A stretch of 64,000 bases of DNA, from the NCBI GenBank assembly GCA_963169105.1, contig OY720635.1:131273872-131337871 (forward strand). Direction: 5' to 3'. The translations under genes were made by a program, and so were the position numbers. Below the pieces are notes generated by a model, which saw only the letters and a list, made by a program, of their open reading frames with translations, ran no database searches and had not been told where the DNA came from. Positions 23,610 to 36,782 of this stretch are shown piece by piece. Every line of letters begins with the position of its first letter. The stretch's first letter is position 1. The stretch comes from Ceriagrion tenellum. Taxonomy: Eukaryota > Arthropoda > Insecta > Odonata > Coenagrionidae.

Positions 23610-25573
23610 GTCTCCCTGCCAGTTCTTGTCTCGGCACTTTAAGAAGATGAAATTTCTGCGAAATTCATGGATAATTTTTTGTTTGCGTCCCTCCCCTTAC
23701 TTGAGAGCCTTAAATGATAGTTCGTCAACCGGAGAAAATCTCGAAATCGCCCGTTCATCTTTGGTAAATCCCTAGAGCGTGGTTCTTGCGTCACCGTACT
23801 TCCATAACCACGAAATACCAATTCGTGCATTTCATCCGCGGTCACAATCCGTGAGTCTGTCTACGAATCCATTCCTACATGCGTCGTGGTCTTTTCTTTC
23901 TGCTGCGTGAAGTTATCGACGGTGGGAATCAACGGAGCGATTTCGACTCACTTTGAGGAGTGTTTCTTATAAATTATAGAAATTCTGGACTGGATCATTA
24001 AAGTAACGTGGGTGAAATCAATTTTTACTGGAGTAAAGAAAGAAAATCGAATTAATGACCGACTACGGCAGCCAGTTTAGTAGTGGGCGATCCTGATTTT
24101 GAAACGGCAACTGGCTCGAATCGAACTATTCTAGTCTAACTATCGAAGTCTTCATATTTTGCTTGTACTAAGTTATCTAGTAAGTAGAGAAAGTTGTCGC
24201 TTGATGTATGGAATCTTATCTCGTATTAAGGTTGGCATCATTAATGGGGGCCATCATCGATCATATTAACATTCGTAGGAGAATCTGTTAAGAAATGCGC
24301 GTGCTAGAGAAATTCATTTTTATAACGCCGTTGAAAATCACGCTATTGCAAATCCATCGATCACTCTCTTCGCCAGTCACGACTTGTGTTATCCTTTTTC
24401 GCATATGTATAATCGTGTATAACGTTGAATTCAACAACTGGCGTAGACTCGGTGCTAATCTTGGAAAGGAAGATAAATTACCGTAGTGTGTTGACACTGA
24501 TACTCTGAATTTATAGATCAGTAAGTCAAAATAGATCGCTGGTGAAATAAAATTTCGACTTTTTCGCGCTATTCAGTCTAACCTAAGTCTAGATATCTTG
24601 AGCAGGTTTCATCGTATTTGTAAGTCTTAAAATGACATAATCTACACTGAAGTCCTCAGTGAGTCTCATGCTTTTAATGTTTTGGCAATGAAATCCTTTC
24701 TTTTGTCAAACTCTGTCTCTTAAATAATTTTCTTATCAACCATACCTATCCCAATAAGTTTTTGTACATAAAACCTTGAAGGTATAATGTTTCATCAAAA
24801 CCGTCGGAGCTGATTAGAAGATAAATTTTACGCGGCCAATTTTATCAATTTCGATGATGCAGTGGCCATTGTGGCAATTCTGGACAATTTCATGTGACTG
24901 GTCCAGCGACTGGGTGATAACAGAACTTCTAAAATTACTTTTACATGATAAATCTGTTTCATTAAGATATCTATCTTTAGAAATGTTTTCCTAATGTTTG
25001 TCGGCCATTATATCTCTTTGGTCTTAGCATTGATTGAAGAATATTAATTTACTCTAAAGTTCAAGTGTTATGGATTCTTTTTCTTGCTCCCATCGTCTTC
25101 CATAGATAGTCAACAGACTTTAAGTTATTGATTTATTTGTGCTTAACCCTTTCACGGCTACAAACGTACTTGTACGTTCGCACGGAAGGCTGCTGTGATC
25201 GTACTTTTATCCCGGGCTCCGTGGAGCGCTTCCTGGCTACTCCCTAGCCCTTGAGTGTTTTAAATTATAGTTTACCCTGAAAAATGTTTAAATGTCTCTT
25301 TATTTTCAAGTAAATAAAAAACAGATGTTATAAATATGTCTGTCTTCACTTTTTCTGTGGAATTTCTAACTCGAGGAGGAGATACGTACAGGCGATTCAC
25401 TTCTCAGCCGTATGGTGAGCCTCATGTTCGGGAGACGGCGTCGCAGCGTAAGGTTCAAATGTTTTGGAGTGCGCATTTTTATGTAATACTGTGTGAAGTT
25501 TTTTTATGCAAAACTAAATGCAACATTGTGTTGGAGTAAAAGTAGTCTATATCACATCTGCATTGATTGGGTG
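23610..25573. other. No gene recognised
   Basis: Unassigned, except for the short palindrome AACGTACTTGTACGTT at 25163-25178 inside a GC-richer block and a 30-bp sequence at 24191-24220 repeated at 26007-26036. Confidence 0.5.
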
Positions 25574-25908
25574 AAGATGTTCGACATTTTTTGAGAGAGA
25601 GAAAATATTTTATTTCATATTTACAATACAATTTTTAAACGAATTTGAAATTATACTCTGAGGCTACACAGCCTCATATGAGCACTCGATAAATTAACAT
25701 GAGCATAATCGTCCGCATAGTGATTACATTTACAATATTCAAGATATACGACATTTCTTGAGAGAGAGAAAATATTTTATTTCATATTTACAATACAATT
25801 TTTAAACAAATTTGAAAATATACTCTGAGGCTACACAGCCTCATATGAGCATTCGATAAATTAACATGAGCATAATCGTCCGCGTAGTGCATACATTTAC
25901 AATACTAA
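25574..25908 (+). repeat. Tandem duplication, 167-bp period
   Basis: Two head-to-tail units (25574-25740 and 25741-25908) are nearly identical; both contain GAGAGAGAGAAAATATTTTA and GAGGCTACACAGCCTCATAT. The second block is itself a short palindrome (GAGGCTACACAGCCTC). Few differences separate the units, so the duplication is recent relative to its surroundings. Confidence 0.9.
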
Positions 25909-27259
25909 GCGGGTATTCATATTTGAGTAAATAATAGTTTTTTAAAGGTAATGAAAAAATTTAAAAATATTTAAAAAATACACTGACATTGAGAGAGTAT
26001 CGAAGCAAGTTGTCGCTTGATGCATGGAATCTTATCGCAGAAAGTGATTTGTACCTTCTATTTCTGTATTCCCATTATTTCATTACTTAGCTTGTTTTGT
26101 GAGCTCTATTCCCAGTGTTCTATATTTTACTCTCGCCTCGAAAATATTTCTAATTATGCCCACGATAAATGTGAAGGTATCATTTCGTTTATTTTTGCCA
26201 ATGTAAAATAAGGTTTTGAGTGAAACGATGCGGAATTGTTTAACATGGTAAATACTCAGTTCCATGATTATAACATCTAGATGCGAAAATTTTCCTGAAA
26301 CCCTTTAGTTTCCGAAATATCAAAATTTTTCAATACTTATTAATCCCAAGCACTAGTCTAATTTGTTAAGTAAGCTCTTCTTGTGAGTTAATTTTGCGGA
26401 TAGCGAATTCTTATTTGTCAAGTGGAAGAGACATGTTTTTCAATATTCATAATTCCTTCTCATCAGAATTTTCGGCTGGAAAAGAATGAAATTCTGGGTG
26501 TCATCTTTAAACTCGTAAAGATATGAAAAATGTTTCTTTGAATGGGTAAACTGCTGCACACCGTCTTAGAAAGTAGTTCGGTAGAGATTTGCAAAGCGGT
26601 GAACATACCGTTTTGTTTGCATAAACTTAAGATTAATGTCTTTTCGACCAAGCTGACAAACATGAACCGAATTGTTGTTGAGAAATAAAATGCTGAACTT
26701 GGGAATTTTGTAATGCAATCTTATGAAGTGCTTCCCAGTCTCCTCGAATATTAACATTTTTGTGAAATTAAAGCGGTGAACTGACACGAATAAACTTGTT
26801 TCTACGATGAGCTGAGAAATCTATTTAATCTATATATTTTGTCTACTGTGCCGGCCAGATTTTCTGGAAAAGCTGAAATGCAGTCCTAAAATCGTGCTCC
26901 GAGGCGCTAATGCGCACAGCCGAGGAATGGCTTAGGAGGCAGGCGATTTGAACGGACGATGCGCGCGAAATTTCCGCTTATATTCGACCTCGGATATCTT
27001 CATGAATCTTCCACAATTAGAATGATAAGCCGCCGCAAGGGCCATGACATCACTTGACTTGCGAACACGTTTATAGCGTCACTTGGCTCCGATAGAAAGG
27101 GCCGACATTGAAGCTGTTACGCTCCTGCCTGAGCCGGAACTAATGATTGCCAACCTTGCACTGCAGATCGCCATTTTGGGCTGCTCCTGAATGCTTTGAG
27201 GGCCAACTTTAGATACAGCAAATTTATTTTCGTTTCTTATGATAGTTATTCGTTGGTTA

Positions 27260-27825
27260 AGGTAGTCCGAGCGAAATATCATTTTACTTAGAAATCAATG
27301 AATTTGGTCTCATTTCAAAGAAAAATATCTCACCTATCCAATGACACCAAAAATTTTACCCCTTACCTCATTACTTATTATTGCCAAGTGAGTTATTTGC
27401 CAAGAAATACCAGCCCATTTACACGGGAAACGGTACGTGCATGCACTCCAGAGAGACATTATTTACAAATTGAGGTATTTCTAACACTTAAATGTCTTTA
27501 AAAACTAACAGCGTATAGTTTGTATGTTTTCTCAACTATATTTGAAAATTAATCATATTATCACCGCAGTAGGTTCTTGGGTATCACAAAAAAACCTTCC
27601 GTTTTGAAGGAGTTTCAAACGCACCGCGCGAAAAAAATGAGTCAATTAAAGACTTATTTTGATATTGTCATTTAATTACTTACAGTTTCTCACGTATGAA
27701 ACTGTTTTATTGCACCATTAATAATGAAATGTTTAATTGATGTTTCCTACACCTGGTGAAATTAAAACGTATAATTCGAATATGGTCTCTATTATGACTA
27801 GGGAACTATCTCGGTCGGACTACCT
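27260..27825. mobile_element. TIR element, family AGGTAGT (longest copy)
   Basis: A 566-bp element flanked by TA on both sides (27258-27259 and 27826-27827). The left end AGGTAGTCCGAGCGAAATAT and the right end (reverse complement AGGTAGTCCGACCGAGATAG) form the TIR. The interior holds GGAAACGGTACGTGCATGCA and CAAAAAAACCTTCCGTTTTG, both recognisable in the 5009 copy in reverse. There is no coding capacity, so it depends on a transposase supplied elsewhere. Confidence 0.8.
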
Positions 27826-27945
27826 TAAGTGGTTAGAAATCGTAGTTGAAAGTAATCTACATGTAACGTTTGTGAGTTTCACCCGATCCCGCAAATGTTC
27901 GCGCCACGTCGAAACCTAGTCAAAATGGCGACTTTCTAGCTTTTG

Positions 27946-28040
27946 TCGATGAATTACTGTTACCAATACCACTTTTTTTATTTAAATTAAGCGACCAGGG
28001 TTTCAATTAAAAGGTCGTATTGGTAACAGTTATTCATCGA
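27946..28040. repeat. 24-bp inverted repeat
   Basis: TCGATGAATTACTGTTACCA begins the left arm (27946-27969); the right arm (28017-28040) is its reverse complement with one mismatch. The 95-bp unit looks like a minimal MITE or a foldback remnant. Confidence 0.7.
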
Positions 28041-29389
28041 AAAACATTATAATGGAATACCACAAAGTTAAAGATGAACTAGTGAATTTTTTACTAGCTT
28101 TTGTTAACTATTTGAAGACGCTCATTTGTATGTTTTTACCTTTTAGAAGGTAATTTATTTTCCCTTAAAATCTAAGCTTATTTTTATGGTTGGTTTTGGA
28201 GATGAAATAGGGTGTAAAAATAATATCAGAGACTCTCATTCTACTAGATCGAATATCGGCGAAATTACTTATTTAGTGTATATATTGCACCTTGAAATCT
28301 TTCAAGTGGGCATGGTTCTGTGACATTTTAAAGTCTTCATTGTGACATCGAGACTTCAATTACACCTCTGCGAGACTATTGGACTCCGGAGTGAGTTCTT
28401 TTAAATGATTTATTTCGGTATGAAAGCTTAAAAATATGCTATTTCTTGTAATACATGCGTGTGCGGTGAATAAACAATTTATTATTTGTTTAATTAGTTT
28501 TTTATATTTTCCTTTCGAGCACTAGCACAATGCTTTTTATGAAGTTGCTGATTCAATGTTCAGGTACTCAGGATTTAAAACCTAATCCGCTCATTAATGG
28601 TGAATAAACCTTACCTTGAAATATTTCGACCTGGAGTGACTCCGCGACTTGCTAACATCTACATCTAGATGTAGATGTTAGCTTTCCGCATTAATATAAC
28701 ATCGTGGCATTCTCCTGTTTTACATGGGTCCAGCTTAAATTAGTCCACTTGAAATGAATTTTGCCAATTTTAGGCAAAAATATCCCTGAAAATATCGTAA
28801 TCAGCAACATCTCAGTATACGGCCTAGATTTCGACTGTAATACCTATCTCTAGATATAAAACCCAGCCACCATTGTAAAGGTCCCATTACCCTTCTAAAG
28901 CTAATGCTAATTCCACGGTTACCAAGGCAATATCCTATTATTGACAGAAGTATAAAATTCATGATTTTGACATTAAAAACGTGATTTCTTGGGACATTTT
29001 ATTCGTATAAGAAAGTTGAATGCAATAATTAGAAACTGCAATCTTTTATCCATCTAATGGCGAAAACTATAGCCTTTTATCTTTAGTAGAACTAATTAAA
29101 ATATGCAAAAAGAGAAACCTCTGCACTTGTTTCATCTCCAAATATTTTACACCTGTGCACGGCTAATGACCCAACACCCCCTGCCACACGCCCAAGCTAT
29201 AAAAATCAAAAACTACTAGCAAATCATGAAGGCAGAGATTCCACATTCAACGCACCAAACCTCACTCTTCTAGCTCAAAAATTGACAGAGAAAGAAACAA
29301 AACGGATACAGAACGACTGACACGATACAAAATCAATATACATATATAGATGTAACTCTGCACGCAATGATTGTTGCGCGTATGGACTA

Positions 29390-31940
29390 TATTTTTTCTA
29401 CCAGTTCTTAAGACCTTGGGTTTGAAATCTTCACCAAGAGGTCAGTGATTTTAGAAAAATAATGCTCCGAAAAGGAAAAGGAAAAAAAAATTGAAAATGG
29501 TGCTGAAAGAACTAAGAAAATTTTAATTTCTTAGAACGAAGCATAGTTTTAACCTTCCTAGACTCAAGAGCATAAAAATAAAATTGATGTTAACCTTGAA
29601 CGTTATTTCCCTGTTTTTTTAAAAAAGGCTATTTCCCCTTATCGTTAAACCCTGCTTGGAACAACAGAATGAGAACTTGGCAGGATGTGCAAAAAATACT
29701 TGATCACAGCCATTGTCGCTGTTGGCGTCTCTGCTTGTACTCTGCTGTAATTTCCCCCAGGTTTTTTCTAAGCCGACCGGTTTTGTTATCAAGACAACAT
29801 ATTCATCTGACATGTCGCCTTAGAATGAACCTATCCACTGCGAATCAGCTATTGTGAAAGTTAAAAAGTTTGATTAACTTATTCATTTTCAAATTGAAAA
29901 GCCCAAAGCATGCTTTGGAGCGGAGAAGATTTTTTATATGAGAAAGCCATAATGGGATTTTGGAGGTAGAAAGAAGTTTCACGCCTTACTAATATCCTGT
30001 TTCATTGAATTTCATTTGCTCGTGTGCGGTATAAAGCGAGATCTTGGTAAAAAGTTTTCTTAGTAAGGCATATTCAACATGATTTTAATCAGTAAAACTA
30101 ATCGGACTTCACCATGTGGGAGGTACACTAGTGTGTGAAAGATACAATATAAAAAATCCTTTTCCTGAACCCTTAGCACCCTTATCCGCAACGAATCTTA
30201 AAAATAGGTGAGAACAAATTGTCTTTTTTAAGCCTGTGTCGGCTTCTGCGCGAAAGAAGATTACGGATAAACATAGGTGGCCAGCATTTCTTTTTAAAAA
30301 TCCTTCGAATAGACCTTATTTAGATAAGATATCATGTTACTTCAACCTCCAAGTCCAGCACTCTGCATTACGTGTGTACTTGCTCTCAACTATCACTGCA
30401 GGACTCTCTCGTTCTTTGAGATAGAGTTCAGCTAAATAGAAGCTCATTCACATATTATTTGCTCCTCATGATAAAAATTCTCTGTATGCCCCATCATGTT
30501 CACAGCTGGTGAATTCGCGAATCGAATAACGGTGGCTAAATTTTTCAACTGTTTTAATCCCTTTATGATTTATTCTGGCAAATGTATGGCCCCGAATCTC
30601 TCTTACTACCAGATACTCTTTAGTTTTCCATGAGTCAAGTGGTAGACCTCCTTGTCCGAAATATTCCGAGATTTTATTGTCCTAACCCATAATCACGGCC
30701 TAATCTCGGAAGTGAGTGCATGTATTTCAGTGAAATCCTGGTCCCCACAAAGGGGCTATTTGGAGAGCACGTCGAATGGAGCACTTCGTCCGAAAGGTGG
30801 GACTGCTATCCCTTCACTGCCTCTCTTCTAGACTTTTCTTAAGCCTTCAACAGATTTCTCCCCACCCATCCTCAATTCACTAAGAATTTCTCCCCTCGCT
30901 AAATCATCCCCACCGGTCCCCAAAGGCACAAATTCCTTCAGTTGTCTGTGGCCTCCTCAAACAACCATCCAACCTAACCACCCTACTACCCCCTACCTAT
31001 CCGTTCATATTCACTGTAGGAATCCCTTTTACTCTATGTTTATTGCTAATTTTGATCTGGAAAATGAGGGCAATGTTGTGAACGGTCGGCAAGATTAAAT
31101 TGAGCGCAAAATGAAGATAGTATGAAGAAAATAATGATTAGATTGAACCTATGAATTATCTTAGCTCAAGTTCAATTTTTTAAAATACCGATAGATGAAT
31201 AGTTGATGTTATACACTTGAAAGTATAATTCGTCATGAACTTTTTCAACATAGTCTATTGCGCACAAAAAGTAAAGCAGAGTTTATATATTCTATTCTTT
31301 CCGTGAATACTTATGAGGAACAAGTCACCGATTAGTATCGTCACTCCCGAAAAGGTTCGAAATTGTTTTAAAATGGAATGGAAAGTATAATCAAAATTAC
31401 TATGATTTTTAATGTTCGGTTTTTAAAAGTTAATATTGTGTAGAAAGCATAATGATCACCAAACATTCGAATGTCCTGAAATCCGTCTTTGATGAATGTA
31501 AAAAGGTAATCTTGGGTGACATCTTTTCCTGGCAGCTCTTTTCAAAAATGACCGTTGCTGATTCTGAAAACAAACCTTCGCGTTTGCGACCCGCATCGTA
31601 GAAATTTCATTCATTTTAGACAAAAATGAATAGAAGTTTTGAATCAAATGCTTATTTTTGGCTTACAAATCCAATCGACTGATTCGCATTCAAGATACGG
31701 AGCGCAGTAATTTTTACTTGAAAATTTTGCCTAATGTTTTATTATTAATGGAAACGATTTCTGTAATATGAAATATAAGCAAATCATCCATTACGTTATA
31801 ACATCGAATTATTACCGTCGGTGATAGCTACCACATCCGAACTCAAACCACTGATGTTGCTTCTAAACTATCGACCTTCGATTATGATCCGTGGTGCATC
31901 ATGAATGTGTGTTTTCGCAAAATATTTCGAAACGAAAAAA
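29390..31940. other. No gene recognised
   Basis: Unassigned. A C-rich stretch at 30870-31000 (CCCCTCGCTAAATCATCCCC and following) is unexplained. Confidence 0.5.
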
Positions 31941-31945
31941 ATTCC

Positions 31946-32022
31946 ACCTGGACTAGGTATTGAACCTTGGGCCTCTGGCTTTTCGTACTCATGCGCTGAC
32001 CATTACAATAACCTGAGCTCTC
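31946..32022 (-). repeat. tRNA-like SINE head
   Basis: On the minus strand GAGCTCAGGTTATTGTAATGG and a B-box-like GGTTCAATACC end in a CCAGGTGGAA acceptor-like block. It is diverged and no shared body was traced. Confidence 0.5.
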
Positions 32023-32136
32023 TGATCGTTATATCGCCATCTTTGATTGACCCTAACTTCAGGACTTCAATTTTCTGTAAATCCTACTGAAATAGCAAGG
32101 ATAAGTAGGAATCCTAAGTAACGGAGTGACCTGCAC

Positions 32137-32310
32137 ATTAAATAAAAAACAGTGATGCTATCAATGTCCTCAGTTCAATGGAATTTTTTGGGAAGGACAA
32201 AAGGGAAGTAAAATAGCTGGAATTCCTTGTCTTTTCTCACGAAAAAATTCTACTGATCTTATTGATGTTATTTTGGCAGGAATTGATAGCATCACTGTTT
32301 TTTATTTAAT
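32137..32310. mobile_element. Foldback/MITE with perfect 29-bp inverted ends
   Basis: The ends at 32137-32165 and 32282-32310 are perfect reverse complements (core AAAAAACAGTGATGCTATCA). The inner sequence also tends to pair (GAATTTTTTGGG with CACGAAAAAATTC), so almost the whole 174 bp can fold into one hairpin. No ORF. The target duplication could not be settled. Confidence 0.75.
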
Positions 32311-32319
32311 CTTGTAACA

Positions 32320-34284
32320 TCCCGATTCGTCTGATTAGTGGCGGACTGTCTTGTTTTTGACTTTGATCTATTGGTGGACCTCTGTGCGTTGTTTTTTACG
32401 CAGGCTTGTTTTTCCGTAGATTATAAGAATGACACTTTTCAATGGGATTGTCTTGTGGTGTGAAGAAGTCCGGTATTCTACCTCTAATTCTTTACACGTG
32501 ATGAGCCTGTTATAGTTCGCTGGTTTCAGGAGAAAGTTATGCTTTCTTGTGAATGAGTCATCTCTGGTCATAGCGGTTGGTGGCCCCTTAGACGTCGACT
32601 CTGGATCTAAGGCCCGAATTGTCCCGTATTGTTCTCGGCTCTCCTCTTTCTATCCGTTAAGTGGTCGAGAGCGCATTCGTGACTCTTCGGGAGCGCCTAG
32701 TTTGTAAAGCTTAATGGGAAGGAATCGATTGTCGGATGGAGAGCCTTTTTGGTGTTCCTTAATGGTCTTCTCGCTTCTTAACAGCTTTAGTACCGTTAGC
32801 CGATTGAGAAAATTGACGTCATGTTGCTATTGACTTGCGCGCCAGTGATTTGCTTGACGAAATCTGTTCTGCCGAAATATTTAATCTTAAAAAAAACGCG
32901 GGTAATTAGTGTATTCTCTTCGCGATCCCCGTTGACAGGTTATGCTCAAGTCTACGAAGGTATGATTTAAAGGACACCACGTATTTTTTCACAATTTATT
33001 GTGTGATCAATCGTGGAAAAATACAAAGTGTTCATTGCATCATGATTAATTTCCACGAAGTCACGCCAGAACTCACCGAGTTTATCTATGAAGGCATTAT
33101 TTTTTTCAAGGAAAAAAATGCGATACACAATCATGCCAGAATCATCGGAGTCCAATCTAATGTGGCTTCAAACAACATTAACGACAAGGCTCACCTGATG
33201 GGAATAAGTGGACCTTTATATTTTACCAGATCAGGGTCAGTTTCTTCATACCGATCCAATTGCTTTTTCATTGTGTGGAAATCTGTGTGAAAAGAATTTT
33301 TGACCGTAGTAATACTGTAACTGATGTGGTGTGCACAGCACTGTTCTGAAAGAAACTATTTTTACGAGATCACTAAGTTTCCCTGAACGTGTAATCGCCA
33401 TCGTTAATTGTCTTGACTCTGCCTCATTGGAAAAGCCGAATTAATGAATCAGACATTCGGAAATGGCGTCGTAAGTGTAGACTTGCAACGCTATTTCCAA
33501 GCACTGTTGTCCTCAAGCAGCAGCAACTAAAATGAAAAAAATAACTTTTGATAAAACAATTAGTAAATATTGATCATATTCAAATTTACCATTCTTTCTC
33601 GTGAGCAATAGGTAGTGTAGATGGGTTGGGAAATAGCTAAATAACTTACTTTGATCATGTGAGAGAGATTTAAGAGTTGCAGATTCCCTTCTCGTTCACT
33701 CCTGGAGATAGTGGCTATAATAATTATGGCAATGGTTTTTGAATCGAGCGTTGGCTGATTTTCTTGGATGAATTACTTGATGAATGTCCCACGCGGAGTT
33801 CTGGTAGCTTAGCCTAGCAGATTACTTATATTTAATGTAAACCTAGCAAGTTCACGTCGATGATTTTTTCAGGGATGCATGTTATAACAAGTTATGAATA
33901 TGTTGCTATGGATCTTAGGTGCTGGATTTTTGGTAATAACCGTAAGAATTAATCTTAAAAAATCAAAGCGTAAGAAAAATCTTAAAAGACAAACACAGCG
34001 TGAATTATTTTTCCATTTTACAAATGGTAAAATAATTGCGGTGATTCCAAATTACCTACTCGTTCTCGGACTTCAGTTGCTAATTAAGGGGTCGTGCTAT
34101 GGTGTCGGTATACAGGACAAACAGTCTTGGTTATACACCAGTCGCACTGAACGGAAAATGAAGGCATTACTGGAGGTGTTCGGCGGTCAAATGTCAAGTT
34201 AGCTTTGGAATTACTGTATCTCCCGAACGCTCGTTCTGGGGAGTATATTGGCTAAAATACTATATTCCTATCATGAACGATACG
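32320..34284. other. No gene recognised
   Basis: Open frames at 33003-33290 (95 codons) and 33894-34202 (102 codons) on the plus strand do not resemble known proteins. No repeats noted. Confidence 0.5.
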
Positions 34285-35530
34285 GGTTTGAATTGAATTT
34301 GAATTGAATATTTATTGATTGTTCTGGAGTCATGCCTCTTAAGAACAAAAAATATATACACAGTGATGCGAGACTGTGAACAAAATAAGAAAAAAATAAA
34401 TATTACCAAATGGCAAAGACGAATAGATATATGATACATTACATTTTTACATAGAAATTATACAGTACAAATAAGACACATTTACCAATTATGCAAAGTA
34501 AACTGCGAAGTGTTACGTATAATGAATTCGAAATTCAGCGAACAAGTTCAAGATATAAGGATACGACGACAACATTAAGAATCAGAAAATAATTCATTTT
34601 GAAAGTTGAGAGAGAGGGACTATTTTTTAAAAGTTTAGGTAGAGTATTCCATAGATGACACGCTGATACGATAAAAGAATTTTGGAACGTAGTCAACTTA
34701 TGACTAGGAAAATATCAAAATTCTGAATCACATCTGATACACATTTTACTTGTGGTACATTTTACATGGCTTGGTAACAAATTGGTCAAACAGATATTCT
34801 GGGGATTTTTCGTTGAATAAAGAATACAAAAAACAACCAAAGAAGTTTTTTCTTCGATTCTTATCATTGAACCATCGAAGTTTTTTATGATAGGAGGTCA
34901 AATGGTCATCCCTACGAAGGTAATAAATAAACCTGATGCATGAATTCAATGTTCGGTGAAGCTTCATGTTATCTTCTTGGTTTACGTCATTGTACACCAG
35001 GCAACAGTAATCGAATATAGGAAAAACTAACGTTGGAATAAGCATTTTTCTTGAGTGTTGAGTGAGACGTTTAGAGTATACTTTGAGTTGGTGTAGAATG
35101 GAATTGATTTTGCTAGAAGTGTTATTCACATGGTTGTTTCATGATAGGCTTGAGTTAATAGTTATCCCAAGATTTCGAACGGAGTTTGAGTAAGGTATGG
35201 AGGCTATTTCTATTTGTGGTGTATTATCTGAGTGGATACGATTTGTTATACTGGTGCTTCCAACAATCATTGATTTGGTTTTATTTGCATTTAGAACAAC
35301 TTTATTCCGCGGAGCCCAATCAGTGATAGCTTTTATATCCTCGTTGATTGTACTGACCGCATCAGCAACTTCGCTGGGGGAAACAATGACGATAAATTTG
35401 AAGGTAGCTAGCGTAAAGCATTTACTTTAAGTACTTTAGATCATTCAGGAGGTTAATCATGAAAATGGAGAAGAGCAAGAGTCCAAGCACGGAACCTTGA
35501 GGCACTCCACAAGTGACTTTAGTCCAGTTG
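34285..35530 (-). pseudogene. Jockey/CR1-like LINE remnant, catalytic motif lost
   Basis: Read on the minus strand from 35530: CGVPQGSVLGLLLF (the GVPQGS block of non-LTR RTs), then a frame break, then YASYLQIYRH where active elements have YADDLQIY, then LNANKTKSMIVGS and RNLGITINSSLSWNNHV. The open part at 34746-35129 gives LTQHSRKMLIPTLVFPIFDY, DCC-like DYCCLVYND and LHRTLNSCIRFIY, the usual jockey/CR1 thumb. The 3' UTR ends at about 34290 in ATTCAATTCAAATTCAATTC, a typical tail. Loss of both aspartates and frame breaks make it non-functional. Confidence 0.85.
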
Positions 35531-35587
35531 GATATATTGCCGTAGAACTGCCGGTTTGAATCTTGGTGGTGGGAGATTTTTTTCAGG

Positions 35588-35643
35588 TAGGATATTCTCT
35601 CGAGGGTAGGTCGTTAACGACCTTGCCTCGAGAGAATATCCTA
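35588..35643. repeat. 56-bp near-perfect palindrome
   Basis: TAGGATATTCTCTCGAGG at the left mirrors CCTCGAGAGAATATCCTA at the right, meeting at GGTCGTTAACGACC with no spacer. Only a few bases near the inner part mismatch. It sits just upstream of the LINE remnant and may be a compact foldback element. Confidence 0.8.
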
Positions 35644-35930
35644 TATCAATGGAGGTCGATAGAGTGAACAATGAGATTTTTTTCATAGAAATCTCAACTC
35701 CCCTGCTTACTTTCCAGTCATTGCATTTACGTTTTAAATTTCGAATTTCAATCCTTGATGAGTATGCACCCACGCGAGTAACTTCGCACCATTTCAATGT
35801 TTGGCTTTTCCGTCGCGACAGTGACTTCGTTTGTGTAAGCACGACTATCGTCACATTTGCCATAATGTGAACATGAGATGCGAAGATCGAGTTCGCATTA
35901 ACTCCCCTCAAAATTCGCCTTGAAGAAAAA

Positions 35931-36030
35931 TGTCTTGGTGGTGTTACTGACTAACATACCTGATCGGCTAGGAGATCTGGGTTCGAATCCCGGTCAAGTC
36001 AGATGATTTTTTAATGGCGAATTTCAACCC
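35931..36030 (+). repeat. tRNA-derived SINE, family B
   Basis: TGTCTTGGTGGTGTTACTGA opens a tRNA-like head; the B box GGTTCGAATCCCGG is followed by GTCAGATGATTTTTTAATGG and CGAATTTCAACCC. The copy at 51407-51510 has the same order (TGGTGGTGAAACTGGCTAAC, then ATGGCGAATTCCAACCC), defining the family. Confidence 0.7.
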
Positions 36031-36782
36031 TCGCTAGGGTTCAACCTAGGCCTCGGTCCTTCCTGGTTCTTATGTGGAGGATACTTCAATACGGTCCATG
36101 GGATGGAACTGAAAACTGTGATCCTCTTGTTGCCTTTCGTTGAGTTCAGGCAGACGCCAGTATTCTCTTCACTTTCTTCGTTCCCCATTAAACCCTATTC
36201 ATTCTAAACATCCCACTTTCTCTTTATAGCGCAAATGTCATTTATGACAGTCGTTCGCACCCCCACTTAAATTTCCCACAGAGCCAAAGCAATTCGGACT
36301 GACTCTTCCATGAAGTTCTTACAACTTAGCAAACTTTTATTTCGGTCGGTCGACATCGGCCTCTCTTAGAGTACGTGCGATATCAGTATATTAACATAGG
36401 AGAATTGATATAAAGTTCATTTAAAAAACAATAATTGTAGTGGAAAAAGAAATATAGCTAAAAGGTTCTGTACTAGCAGAATTGAATGTGTCGGACCTTA
36501 AACCTTCCCTCATAGGAAAACTGTATAATCCGAGAACGGGCAAAGGCCTGCCACGATGGAAACAGAGGTTCCTAATCGGTCACTGAAGTACAAGATCCTT
36601 GGGACCGGCTCAAATTCGGGAGGGTGATCCTTCTATTCGGTGTTGCCCCTGTCTGCAAATGGCAGTATACATGTGCAAAATGACCTCAGCCGTCGAAGCA
36701 CGTTAAAATGCGGTATATGACCTATGGTGGTTAAAAAACGACGAGATATCAGGTCGAGGCGTTGTGAAATGCCAGGCAGTTA

